DNA of 6,899 bases from VFHP01 sp964443385 (GCA_964443385.1 CAYUCO010000133.1:1-6899); one strand, 5' to 3'. Shown: positions 1 to 6,471, counted from the first letter of the stretch. Translations and numbers: made by a program. Notes: generated by a model from the sequence alone, not told the origin.

Positions 1-1
1 A

Positions 2-607
2 CCTAGCATTACCCCAGAGATGAATACTAAGACATCTGTTCCATCTGAAAGTACAGTAATGAATAATGGATTTGTTTCTGTTTCTTTGTCTGATACATCG
101 ACAGCTAGATACTTGATACGCGAAAGACTTGCTAGATTGGAATTGCCGAATGACGCGATAGGTGAAACCGAGCAGGTGACTGGTAGAATAATATTCGACG
201 CTCAGGGTTCTATTCAGGATTCATCTCAGTTTACGGTTAACGTTAAATCTTTGGTCAGTGACGAATCTAGGCGTGACAGATATGTCCGGAATAACACTTT
301 GAAAACAGAAATATATCCAGAAGTGTATTTCAAAATCCAGTCAATCGAAGATTTAAGCTGGCCGTTGCCTTCTACGGGATCACATCAGTTTAGGTTAATA
401 GGGGATATCACAATAATGGACGTAACTCGCAGTATAACTTGGCACGCCGACGTAATATTTTCCGAACAATCTCTAACTGGTGTAGCCAGGACTACAGTTT
501 TGTTTGAGGATTTTTCAATAACGAAACCTAGTCTGTCATTTATTTTGAGTGTAGCGGATGAAATAAGGCTGGAGTTGGAGTTTTCTGCGGCAATATCAAG
601 GTCATAG
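2..607 (+). CDS. YceI-family protein, 5' end cut by window edge
   Basis: The YceI family forms a lipocalin-like beta barrel that binds polyisoprenoid-type lipids and is usually exported to the cell envelope. Counting from the ATG at 20, residues 55-195 carry the family pattern: a strand ending in VTGRIIFDAQG, the segment SDESRRDRYVRNNTL followed by YPEVYFK, then GDITIMDVTRSITW and a closing FEDFSITKP...ADEIRLELEFSA strand. The frame is open to the left edge (codons read PSITPE before the ATG) and the ATG at 20 has no Shine-Dalgarno. The true start, probably with a signal peptide or lipoprotein leader followed by this Ser/Thr/Pro-rich linker, is therefore likely outside the window; if not, the gene begins at 20. 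It ends 7 bases from the convergent esterase gene. Family assignment is firm; ligand and location are inferred from the family. Confidence 0.88.
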   Translation, partial: PSITPEMNTKTSVPSESTVMNNGFVSVSLSDTSTARYLIRERLARLELPNDAIGETEQVTGRIIFDAQGSIQDSSQFTVNVKSLVSDESRRDRYVRNNTLKTEIYPEVYFKIQSIEDLSWPLPSTGSHQFRLIGDITIMDVTRSITWHADVIFSEQSLTGVARTTVLFEDFSITKPSLSFILSVADEIRLELEFSAAISRS

Positions 608-614
608 ACATAAG

Positions 615-1547
615 TCAAACTCTTTGAGAAACAGCATGTTTTATGGCTCCGGCTACGTCTGAAATTGCCTGTTTTGCGGTGTCCACGTCGTCTATCATGC
701 CAAAAAAACCGTGTATCATACCTTCATAACAAATGTATTCAGTTTTGACTGAATTCTCATTGAGGAATTTGGCATATGCCTCCCCTTCATCTCTAAGAGG
801 ATCGTATTCGGCAGTGAGTAAGAATGCCGGAGGAAGCCCCTTGGGATTCCTGTTTTTTATAGGAGCTGCATAAGGGTTTTCAGCGTCACTTTCATTTTTG
901 AGGTACTGATTCCAGAACCATACCATTGTGCCTTCAGTTAGACCATAAGATTCACCATTATCTTTATAGGATTGGGTTGTGAAATTTTTGGATATGACCG
1001 GGTATACCAATACTTGAAATATGATCTTCGGAGTTTCCCGCTCTTTGGCCATGATGGATACGGCCGCAGCTAGATTTCCTCCTGCACTATCGCCTCCAAC
1101 CAATATCTTGTCTGGGTCGCCGTTTAGTGACAACGCATTTTCATATACCCATTTTGTTGCCTCGTAACAATCTTCAACAGGTCCTGGGAATTTTGTCTCT
1201 GGAGCGAGTCTATAGTCAACAGACACAACGATACAGTCTGCGCTCGTACACATGCTTCTACATACTCCGTCGGATCTGTCTAAGTCTCCAATTACCCATC
1301 CTCCTCCATGGAACCACACCAACACAGGGAATGGCCCATTGCCTTCCGGAGTAAATATCCTCGCCGTCAATTTTCCGTCGGATCCTGTAACCAATTTGTC
1401 TTCTTCTTTTGCTACATTAGGACCGATAGGTGGTGGTCTTAATCTGGAATTAACTCTTGCTTGAGCGGGAGATATGGTATCTGTGGCTGGCATATTCGCG
1501 GCAGCCCTCTGTTCGAGGACTGATTTGGCTTGATTATTTAGTGGCAT
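615..1547 (-). CDS. alpha/beta hydrolase, HSL-type carboxylesterase
   Basis: This 310-residue protein is a serine hydrolase of the hormone-sensitive-lipase (esterase family IV) group, which cleaves carboxylic esters such as short acyl esters in the cytoplasm. The oxyanion-hole motif HGGGW is at 80-84. The nucleophile elbow GDSAGG is at 152-157 (Ser154). The other triad members are Asp249 in AEYDPLRDEG and His279 in MIHGFF. Length is normal for the family and there is no signal peptide. I chose the ATG at 1547 because AGAAAGG lies 6 nt upstream and the protein then begins MPLNNQAKSVL, the usual start of these esterases; a TTG 30 bases upstream would add ten atypical residues. It lies 26 bases after the small minus-strand gene and probably shares its promoter. 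The natural substrate cannot be read from sequence. Confidence 0.95.
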   Translation of the reverse strand: MPLNNQAKSVLEQRAAANMPATDTISPAQARVNSRLRPPPIGPNVAKEEDKLVTGSDGKLTARIFTPEGNGPFPVLVWFHGGGWVIGDLDRSDGVCRSMCTSADCIVVSVDYRLAPETKFPGPVEDCYEATKWVYENALSLNGDPDKILVGGDSAGGNLAAAVSIMAKERETPKIIFQVLVYPVISKNFTTQSYKDNGESYGLTEGTMVWFWNQYLKNESDAENPYAAPIKNRNPKGLPPAFLLTAEYDPLRDEGEAYAKFLNENSVKTEYICYEGMIHGFFGMIDDVDTAKQAISDVAGAIKHAVSQRV

Positions 1548-1553
1548 GTTATA

Positions 1554-1560
1554 CCTTTCT
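1554..1560 (-). promoter_or_regulatory. ribosome-binding site deciding the esterase start
   Basis: The minus strand reads AGAAAGG, then six bases, then the ATG at 1547. This supports the internal ATG over the TTG at 1577 as the esterase start. The site sits in the short gap after the stop codon of the small upstream gene. Confidence 0.7.
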
Positions 1561-1573
1561 TTAATTGGGACTT

Positions 1574-1825
1574 TCAACCGATGTTTTTTCGGTAGGACAT
1601 TAACTCTTCAATATAGATTTTGCCGTAGTCCCCATAGTGGCCAGTATCTTCTGAACCCTGCAGAGGTTCGGCCCACATGTATTTTATGTCAGACCAGTCT
1701 ATTGGGAATGGGGGGTCATCGAAAAACGTTCTTACTGCCTCTGTGGGATCTGTGGCATACACATACCCCAGCATCTGGAAATTCTCATATACGTTACCAC
1801 TGCTTGCTAGAAAATCCCCGTTCAT
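1574..1825 (-). CDS. small unrecognised protein, likely first gene of the esterase operon; start uncertain
   Basis: This is a small acidic protein of 83 residues from the ATG at 1825, in a family I do not recognise. It reads like a compact soluble domain: GNVYENFQMLGYVYATDPTEA, a helix VRTFF, a Pro-rich turn DDPPFPIDW, an aromatic strand IKYMWAEPL, then GHYGDYGKIYIEEL. It has no membrane segment, signal peptide or obvious catalytic motif. The ATG at 1825 lacks a ribosome-binding site. The frame stays open upstream to a stop at 1880-1882 and adds a plausible strand, ITDNFIILAS. A strong GGGAGG sits 8 nt before an in-frame ATA at 1855-1853, so the gene may really begin there (93 residues). It is followed after 26 bases by the esterase and preceded by a strong promoter. 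That it is a real gene rests on operon position, promoter, Shine-Dalgarno and protein-like composition; function is unknown. Confidence 0.6.
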   Translation of the reverse strand: MNGDFLASSGNVYENFQMLGYVYATDPTEAVRTFFDDPPFPIDWSDIKYMWAEPLQGSEDTGHYGDYGKIYIEELMSYRKNIG

Positions 1826-1861
1826 AGAGGCTAGGATGATGAAGTTATCTGTTATTGTCTT

Positions 1862-1879
1862 GACCTCCCTTCGGAGACC
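1862..1879 (-). promoter_or_regulatory. Shine-Dalgarno inside a possible occluding hairpin
   Basis: On the minus strand GGUCUCC and GGAGGUC flank the tetraloop GAAG and can form seven pairs, two of them G-U. The right arm contains the whole GGAGG, which otherwise sits 8 nt before the ATA codon at 1855. The hairpin would hide the ribosome-binding site of the small gene. The pairing is directly visible; regulation is inference. Confidence 0.4.
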
Positions 1880-1927
1880 TTAAGGCTTAAGCTGTGGTGG
1901 TGGGTGTTGCTTGAATTCAACAGTGAA

Positions 1928-1955
1928 ATTATATCATTGAATAAAATATTTTCAA
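1928..1955 (-). promoter_or_regulatory. near-consensus sigma70-type promoter for the small gene and esterase
   Basis: The minus strand shows a -35 box TTGAAA (1955-1950), a 16-bp spacer and a perfect -10 box TATAAT (1933-1928). The predicted transcript start is near 1921, giving a leader of roughly 65 bases before the small gene. It is the best promoter match I found in the window and points into the small gene and esterase, supporting them as one transcript. Confidence 0.65.
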
Positions 1956-2000
1956 ACCAAAAACGCGACAAACTGATAAATGTTGTATGTGAAACACTCG

Positions 2001-2022
2001 TCTATATTCGTGAGAATATAGA
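2001..2022. repeat. perfect 9-bp inverted repeat downstream of sdhA
   Basis: TCTATATTC and GAATATAGA are exact reverse complements around a 4-base loop, 32 bases beyond the sdhA stop. The stem is AT-rich and neither strand has a run of T after it, so it is not a classic intrinsic terminator. It could mark or stabilise the 3' end of the sdhA transcript. It also lies upstream of the minus-strand promoter at 1928-1955. Confidence 0.45.
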
Positions 2023-2053
2023 GCACGACCAGCGTTGTTATTTAGGAGTGAAG

Positions 2054-3730
2054 TTAGTAGGACCTAATTTGAGGTTCCCATTGGGTTATTTTAACCGGTA
2101 TATAGTCTACCTTAGGTCCTTTATCGGTGCTAGTAATGCGTATATGCTTTAGCCAGTTTTCATCATCTCGGTCTGGGTAGTCGAGCATTGTATGTGCGCC
2201 CCGGCTTTCCTTGCGTTCCTTCGCACCGATAACTATTGTTTCGGCACAATCAAGCATGAATCCGAGTTCTAGAGCAAATATTAGGTTGGTATTGAAAATA
2301 CTGCCTTTATCCTGTACCGGTACTGATTTATATCTTTCTTTAAGTAGTGCTATTTTCTCTTGAGCCACTTGCAGACCTTCTGTGGTGCGGAAAACTGCTG
2401 CATGCTCATTCATTGTGACTCCCATATCTAACCTAATTTTTGCGGGCGTATCGTTGTTGTCTGGTCTTGAAAGTATTTCCTTAATATGATCTTCATCTAG
2501 TGATAATCTTGATTCTGAGATTCTTACTTCAGGTCTTTCTTTTGCAAACAAAGCTGCAGCTGCTCCTGATCTACGACCAAAGACTATTGTGTCGAGAAGT
2601 GAGTTTGCCCCGAGTCTATTACCTCCATGTACACTGACACATGCAGCTTCACCAGCTGCATACAGGCCTGGTATAACGGTTGCACCATCAACGTCCGTTT
2701 TAATTCCCCCCATTTGATAATGCATTCCAGGGCGTATTGGCACTGGTGCTTCTGCGAGGTCAATTCCTATAAAATCCATAGAGACTTCATTTATGTATGC
2801 TAGCCTTTCATGTATTTTTTGACGACCCAGATGCCTCAGATCCAATAGCACACAACCATCTATTCCCCGACCTTCATTGATTTCTGTTTGTTCAGCTCTT
2901 GATACGACATCTCGTGATGCTAATTCCATCATGTTTGGGGCGTATTTCTCCATAAATCTTTCCCCTTTGGAATTAAGCAAATAGGCTCCCTCTCCTCTCG
3001 CTGCCTCAGTTATAAGTACACCGTTGCTTTTGAGAGTCGTCGGGTGGTATTGAACCATCTCCATATCTATTAAAGGTGCTCCAGCATTGTATGAAAGAGC
3101 TATGCCGTCACCAGTGCAGATTAAAGCATTAGTTGTAGGTTCATAAAGCCTTCCAAGGCCACCTGAAGCCATAATGACTGCTTTTGCTTTGATTAGTTGT
3201 GTTTTTCCGCTTATCATTTCTATAGCAACTACGCCATGACATTCGCCATTTTCCATTATGAGTGACGATACGAACCATTCCTCATAAACCCGCGTTCCTG
3301 CTTTCATTATTTGCTCATACATGACATGGAGCATTGCTTGCCCAGTAAAATCTGCAACAAAAAAAGTACGCGCTCTTTGTTGTCCTCCGAAATTTCTGGT
3401 ACCGAGTTGCCCGTCTTCGTTCCTGCTGAAGATTACGCCCATGTGTTCCATATCAATTATTGCCCGGCCAGCTTCTTCTGCAAGAACTTCTATTGCATCC
3501 TGGTCACCTAAATAATCACTTCCTTTGACTGTTTCGTATGCATGTTCCTCCCATGTATCACCTCGATCAGTTAGAGCCGCATTTATCCCGCCTTGGGCTG
3601 CATTGGAGTGACTTCTGACAGGGTGTACTTTGGTTATAATTGCTACGTTGGCACCCTCATTCTGTGCTTCTAATGCCGCCCTTAAACCGGCTAAGCCTCC
3701 TCCGACTACTAATACATCGTGCTCTAACAT
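2054..3730 (-). CDS. sdhA: succinate dehydrogenase/fumarate reductase flavoprotein subunit
   Basis: This 558-residue protein is the FAD-binding catalytic subunit that oxidises succinate to fumarate, or the reverse, linking the TCA cycle to the quinone pool. The dinucleotide-binding motif GGGLAG is at 10-15. RSHSNAAQGG at 39-48 contains His41, the expected covalent flavin attachment site. Active-site residues of the family are present: His229 in QYHPTT, Arg245 in ARGEG, Arg273 in SRDVV, His337 in HYQMGG and Arg372 in HGGNRLG. The C-terminal domain ends ITQWEPQIRSY, typical of SdhA/FrdA rather than L-aspartate oxidase. The ATG start has AGGAGG 6 nt upstream. Length is slightly short but complete. 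Unusually, no iron-sulfur (SdhB) or membrane-anchor gene adjoins it. Direction (SDH or FRD) cannot be told from this subunit. Confidence 0.95.
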   Translation of the reverse strand: MLEHDVLVVGGGLAGLRAALEAQNEGANVAIITKVHPVRSHSNAAQGGINAALTDRGDTWEEHAYETVKGSDYLGDQDAIEVLAEEAGRAIIDMEHMGVIFSRNEDGQLGTRNFGGQQRARTFFVADFTGQAMLHVMYEQIMKAGTRVYEEWFVSSLIMENGECHGVVAIEMISGKTQLIKAKAVIMASGGLGRLYEPTTNALICTGDGIALSYNAGAPLIDMEMVQYHPTTLKSNGVLITEAARGEGAYLLNSKGERFMEKYAPNMMELASRDVVSRAEQTEINEGRGIDGCVLLDLRHLGRQKIHERLAYINEVSMDFIGIDLAEAPVPIRPGMHYQMGGIKTDVDGATVIPGLYAAGEAACVSVHGGNRLGANSLLDTIVFGRRSGAAAALFAKERPEVRISESRLSLDEDHIKEILSRPDNNDTPAKIRLDMGVTMNEHAAVFRTTEGLQVAQEKIALLKERYKSVPVQDKGSIFNTNLIFALELGFMLDCAETIVIGAKERKESRGAHTMLDYPDRDDENWLKHIRITSTDKGPKVDYIPVKITQWEPQIRSY

Positions 3731-3812
3731 TCAATTCCTCCTAATTGGTTATCAGAAATCCTTCCGCAAATTAATTGTTGGATAGGATACCTTATATATA
3801 TTTGTTGTGACA

Positions 3813-3850
3813 TTTTTTGGTTAGTGTCTTTCCGAAACACCACTAAAAAA
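3813..3850. repeat. imperfect stem-loop in the divergent sdhA-nudC spacer
   Basis: TTAGTG (3821-3826) pairs exactly with CACTAA (3841-3846). Outside these, TTTTTT and AAAA extend the stem across a GG bulge. Inside, further short pairings such as TTT with AAA surround a CCG loop. Because the T run precedes and the A run follows on the + strand (and the same holds on the minus strand), it is not a terminator. It may be a leader structure in the sdhA mRNA or a DNA element; no function is proven. Confidence 0.35.
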
Positions 3851-3864
3851 TTCTGCACCTTTCT

Positions 3865-3876
3865 TTGGTCGACCAA
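3865..3876. promoter_or_regulatory. perfect 12-bp palindrome, candidate operator
   Basis: TTGGTCGACCAA reads the same on both strands and lies in the spacer between divergent sdhA and nudC, 134 bases from sdhA and 123 from nudC. A -10-like TATAAC follows it on the + strand at 3880-3885, without a convincing -35. Its position and perfect symmetry fit a dimeric regulator binding site; the regulator is unknown and a chance palindrome is possible. Confidence 0.35.
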
Positions 3877-3996
3877 TAATATAACACTCATCTGTCTCAG
3901 GGGCTATACCTAAACCGACCATTTGTTATTAAATTCACCACTTTCAACATACAACAGAAATATCAGGCGAATACTCTTAATCAATATTATTTATTT

Positions 3997-4002
3997 GAGG
4001 TG
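3997..4002 (+). promoter_or_regulatory. ribosome-binding site pointing to a TTG start for nudC
   Basis: GAGGTG matches the anti-Shine-Dalgarno and ends 9 nt before the TTG at 4012-4014. The alternative GTG at 4000 lies inside this site and has no ribosome-binding site of its own, so the TTG is preferred. Confidence 0.5.
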
Positions 4003-4011
4003 TTTATATCC

Positions 4012-4992
4012 TTGAATATTAATCAACATAATGTAATATACGAAACAGACTTATTCCCCAGAGGTAATTTATTGTTTAATCAACACATTTACTCTGGCAA
4101 TCCTCTCGATAGAGGTGACGCAGAGAGACGGGACGAGCAATCTTTAATGGATGCTTCCAAGCATGGGTCTAGTAGGTTTCTTCTGTTCAACAACCAAGAA
4201 ATTCTGATTACACGATCTTCAAAACCTAATATAACTTGGTTGAACATTAATGATTTGGAATCCGCGCGGATATCTGAGCCTGTTTTCCTAGGTCTATTGG
4301 GATCTGTGTATCACTTCGCGGTAGATAATATTGATGAAGAATTTGATTTAACAGGTTTTGAGAATAGCGAATTTATTGATCTAAGATCCTTGACAGACAT
4401 CGTTGATCATTCCGAAGTATCAATTGCCGCTCAAGGCAAGGCTCAATTAGATTGGCACAAGCGTAACGGTTTTTGTGGGGTATGTGGAGCAAAGACTGTT
4501 ATGAAAAGAGGGGGACAGGTAAGACAATGTTCCAGTTGCTCAAGTTTTAATTATGCTCGCACCGACTCAGTGGTAATAATGATTATATATTCTGGTGATT
4601 GGTGTTTACTAGGCCAGACCAGAGGTAGATCAACTGATAAAACTCGCTACTCTGTTTTGGCTGGTTTTGTAGAACAAGGTGAGTCTATTGAAGAAGCGGT
4701 TGCTCGTGAGGTAATGGAAGAGGCTGGTGTGTCTGTAAAGAATGTGAAGTATCATTCATCGCAACCTTGGCCGTTCCCATCTAATTTAATGATTGGCTGT
4801 TATGGAGAAGCAAGTAGCACGAATATCGAAATTGATAATGAAGAAATGCAGGACATAAGATGGTTTCATAGAGATGAAGTTGTTGCATCGCTAAAGGGTG
4901 TCAATGATTCCCTGACACTGCCAGGACCGATAGCTATAGCACACCATTTGATCAAGAGTTGGGTGGAAGGCAATCTGTCTCAGATTGATTAG
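4012..4992 (+). CDS. nudC: NudC-type NADH pyrophosphatase (Nudix hydrolase)
   Basis: NudC hydrolyses NADH/NAD+ to NMN(H) and AMP, and in E. coli also removes NAD caps from RNA 5' ends. In this 326-residue protein an N-terminal NudC domain is followed by a zinc ribbon with Cys155, Cys158, Cys173 and Cys176 (C-x2-C, x14, C-x2-C). The Nudix box at 218-240 has GFVEQGE, then REVMEEAGV, matching G-x5-E-x7-REU-x-EE-x-G-U exactly. SQPWPFPS at 250-257 is the NADH-specificity signature that separates NudC from other Nudix enzymes. Start choice is TTG 4012, set by GAGGTG; GTG 4000 would add four residues. It is divergent from sdhA and first in a + strand series, 55 bases before the deacetylase gene. All catalytic residues are present, so it should be active. 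Confidence 0.95.
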   Translation: MNINQHNVIYETDLFPRGNLLFNQHIYSGNPLDRGDAERRDEQSLMDASKHGSSRFLLFNNQEILITRSSKPNITWLNINDLESARISEPVFLGLLGSVYHFAVDNIDEEFDLTGFENSEFIDLRSLTDIVDHSEVSIAAQGKAQLDWHKRNGFCGVCGAKTVMKRGGQVRQCSSCSSFNYARTDSVVIMIIYSGDWCLLGQTRGRSTDKTRYSVLAGFVEQGESIEEAVAREVMEEAGVSVKNVKYHSSQPWPFPSNLMIGCYGEASSTNIEIDNEEMQDIRWFHRDEVVASLKGVNDSLTLPGPIAIAHHLIKSWVEGNLSQID

Positions 4993-4993
4993 G

Positions 4994-5009
4994 CGTAAAT
5001 TTATTTACG
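4994..5009. repeat. 7-bp inverted repeat after nudC
   Basis: CGTAAAT and ATTTACG are exact reverse complements separated by TT, just after the nudC stop. There is no T run after it, so termination is unlikely. It could be a weak hairpin or an operator upstream of the deacetylase gene, where TAAAAT (5024-5029) is a possible -10 box with no convincing -35. Confidence 0.3.
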
Positions 5010-5036
5010 TTACTAGGTATTGATAAAATTATATTC

Positions 5037-5041
5037 GGAGG
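5037..5041 (+). promoter_or_regulatory. ribosome-binding site for the TTG-started deacetylase gene
   Basis: GGAGG stands 6 nt before the TTG at 5048-5050. No in-frame ATG lies near the expected N-terminus, and the conserved PHPDDAE motif begins only 14 residues in, so this TTG is well supported. Confidence 0.75.
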
Positions 5042-5047
5042 CCTGAT

Positions 5048-5791
5048 TTGGAAGAATTGGAACCAGTAAATATTGCATTGGTTGTTACACCTCATCCCGA
5101 TGATGCAGAATTTGGATGTGCAGGAACAGCTGCACGGCTGATATCGGAGGGAAAAAAGGTTTATTATTTGGTCACTACCAATGGAGACAAAGGCGGTAGA
5201 GATACTGACATGACTGCTGAATATCTCATTAATGCAAGACAAGAGGAGCAACGTGAAGCAGCCAAGGTTATAGGTGTTTCTGAAGTGGTGTTCTTAGAGT
5301 TTGGAGATGGAGAATTGGAAGATAATAGGGAGTTCAGAGGCCAGTTGGTCTATTATATACGGAAATTCAAGCCAGATATAGTATTTACCACTGACCCGTT
5401 CCGAAGTTCCTTTTATATACACCGTGATCATAGAATTACAGGCCTTGTGACTCTAGACGCTGTGTTTCCTTATGCTAGAGATTTACTGCATTTCCCAGAG
5501 CATATTGAACAAGGTCTGACTGGGCACAACGTAGATGAAATTTTCTTTTGGGGTTCTGAAGAGCCCGACACTTTTATTGACGTTAGTTCGGTGATAGATT
5601 TAAAGATCCAAGCTCTTTTAAAGCACAAAAGTCAGATGCAGGATTATGTAGATCAATCCGGTGGCGAAAAAGGCTTTGCAGATAGAATGAAAGAAATGGG
5701 ACGTAGACAACTAGACAAGTACGGGATTGAATTCGAACATGCTGAGATGTTCCGGAGGTATGGAATTAGACGGATGATGTCAGACGAATGA
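5048..5791 (+). CDS. PIG-L/LmbE-family zinc deacetylase
   Basis: The family removes N-acetyl groups from GlcNAc-containing conjugates; members include MshB and Mca (mycothiol), BshB (bacillithiol) and GlcNAc-PI deacetylases. This 247-residue cytoplasmic protein has the signature PHPDDAE at 15-21, where His16 and Asp19 should bind zinc and Asp18 act as base. The second metal motif, HRDHR, is at 125-129 (His128 the likely ligand). TTNGDKGGRD at 43-52 is a typical active-site loop. There is no signal peptide, and length is normal for the family. The start is TTG with GGAGG 6 nt upstream. It lies 55 bases after nudC and 73 before the DinB gene, in the same direction. The exact substrate cannot be assigned; a role in thiol cofactor or conjugate metabolism is a guess from family and from the DinB neighbour. 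Confidence 0.94.
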   Translation: MEELEPVNIALVVTPHPDDAEFGCAGTAARLISEGKKVYYLVTTNGDKGGRDTDMTAEYLINARQEEQREAAKVIGVSEVVFLEFGDGELEDNREFRGQLVYYIRKFKPDIVFTTDPFRSSFYIHRDHRITGLVTLDAVFPYARDLLHFPEHIEQGLTGHNVDEIFFWGSEEPDTFIDVSSVIDLKIQALLKHKSQMQDYVDQSGGEKGFADRMKEMGRRQLDKYGIEFEHAEMFRRYGIRRMMSDE

Positions 5792-5864
5792 AACAGGTTG
5801 AGTTTATCAAATGTTTTTATGTTTGTGTTACACGAAAAGTGGAATCGAGTAATGAGAATGCATA

Positions 5865-6389
5865 ATGAACATTAATAATCTAATCAAAAATAACATTGAG
5901 CGGTTACACAGAGATATTGAAGAAGCAATTGAAGGACTTACTTCGAAGGAAATGCACTGGGTCCCTTCGGATGATTTTAATCATATTGCATTCAATCTGT
6001 GGCATTATGTTAGAACCGAAGACAATTTAATACGATTTGTTATTCAAGAACGTCGGCCCACAATATGGATAGAACAAGATTGGTATAGTAGGTTTGATCT
6101 TGACCGAATTTCTCAAGGAACTGGTATGACCATAGATGAGGCAAACGCAATAAAAATAAACTGCTTAGATCAATTCTGTGGATATATGACCGAAGTTTGG
6201 AAGTCAACTTCTGAATATCTTTCTCTGGCTTCTGAGACTGATCTTGCCAAGCAATTTGTTGTTAGGCCTTTCGGAGAAAGATCGGCGGCGCAGATTATAA
6301 CTGAAAACCTTTTGACTCATGGGTTTACACATGTGGGGGAGATTTTAATGTTAAAAAGATTACAGGGTATTTCTTTTCTGAGTCCCTGA
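5865..6389 (+). CDS. DinB-family (four-helix bundle, metal-binding) protein
   Basis: This 174-residue protein belongs to the DinB/YfiT-like superfamily, four-helix bundles that bind a divalent metal through three histidines. Known members include thiol-dependent enzymes such as bacillithiol S-transferase and mycothiol-dependent maleylpyruvate isomerase; many have no known function. The putative ligands are His47 in LWHYVRTED and His152 and His156 in THGFTHVGEI (H-x3-H near the C-terminus). FNHIAFNLWHYVRTEDNLI is the standard helix-2 pattern of the family. Length is typical. The ATG start has only a weak GAGAA 6 nt upstream. It follows the PIG-L deacetylase and precedes malate synthase on the same strand. 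Family is confident; the reaction is unknown. Confidence 0.92.
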   Translation: MNINNLIKNNIERLHRDIEEAIEGLTSKEMHWVPSDDFNHIAFNLWHYVRTEDNLIRFVIQERRPTIWIEQDWYSRFDLDRISQGTGMTIDEANAIKINCLDQFCGYMTEVWKSTSEYLSLASETDLAKQFVVRPFGERSAAQIITENLLTHGFTHVGEILMLKRLQGISFLSP

Positions 6390-6460
6390 AACATTTGATA
6401 TACTTTTGTTAATGTGCAATATTTAGGATGTCAATTTTAAAGCAACCGAATAAAATTTAC

Positions 6461-6464
6461 GGAG
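6461..6464 (+). promoter_or_regulatory. ribosome-binding site of malate synthase G
   Basis: GGAG lies 7 nt before the ATG at 6472. I found no convincing promoter in the 82-base gap after the DinB gene; TAAAAT at 6451-6456 is too close to the start to serve a transcript carrying this site. Confidence 0.55.
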
Positions 6465-6471
6465 TTAGATA

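Noticed and set aside
1904..2152. Open + strand frame starting with GTG in the spacer and running over the sdhA 3' end
   Set aside because: No ribosome-binding site, no recognisable motifs, and 99 bases lie antisense to the conserved SdhA C-terminus, whose frame is certain.
2054..3730. Alternative call as L-aspartate oxidase (NadB)
   Set aside because: The C-terminal ITQWEPQ ending, RSHSNAAQGG with the covalent-flavin His, and HYQMGG fit SdhA/FrdA better.
3731..3810. Possible sdhA promoter with a TATATA/TATAAG -10 box on the minus strand
   Set aside because: No -35 box at a proper distance; AT-rich DNA gives many such hexamers.
3724..3813. A 29-codon minus-strand frame whose stop overlaps the sdhA ATG, a possible leader peptide
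   Set aside because: It has no Shine-Dalgarno, shows no known motif, and sits in AT-rich leader DNA where such frames arise by chance. The overlap is tempting but not enough.
4952..5251. Minus-strand open frame across the nudC end and the deacetylase start
   Set aside because: It covers the conserved PHPDDAE coding region on the other strand and has no motifs of its own.
5822..5836. Imperfect dyad TTTGTGT-T-ACACGAA before the DinB gene
   Set aside because: Only a one-base centre and one G-T pair; too short and weak to call an operator without conservation data.
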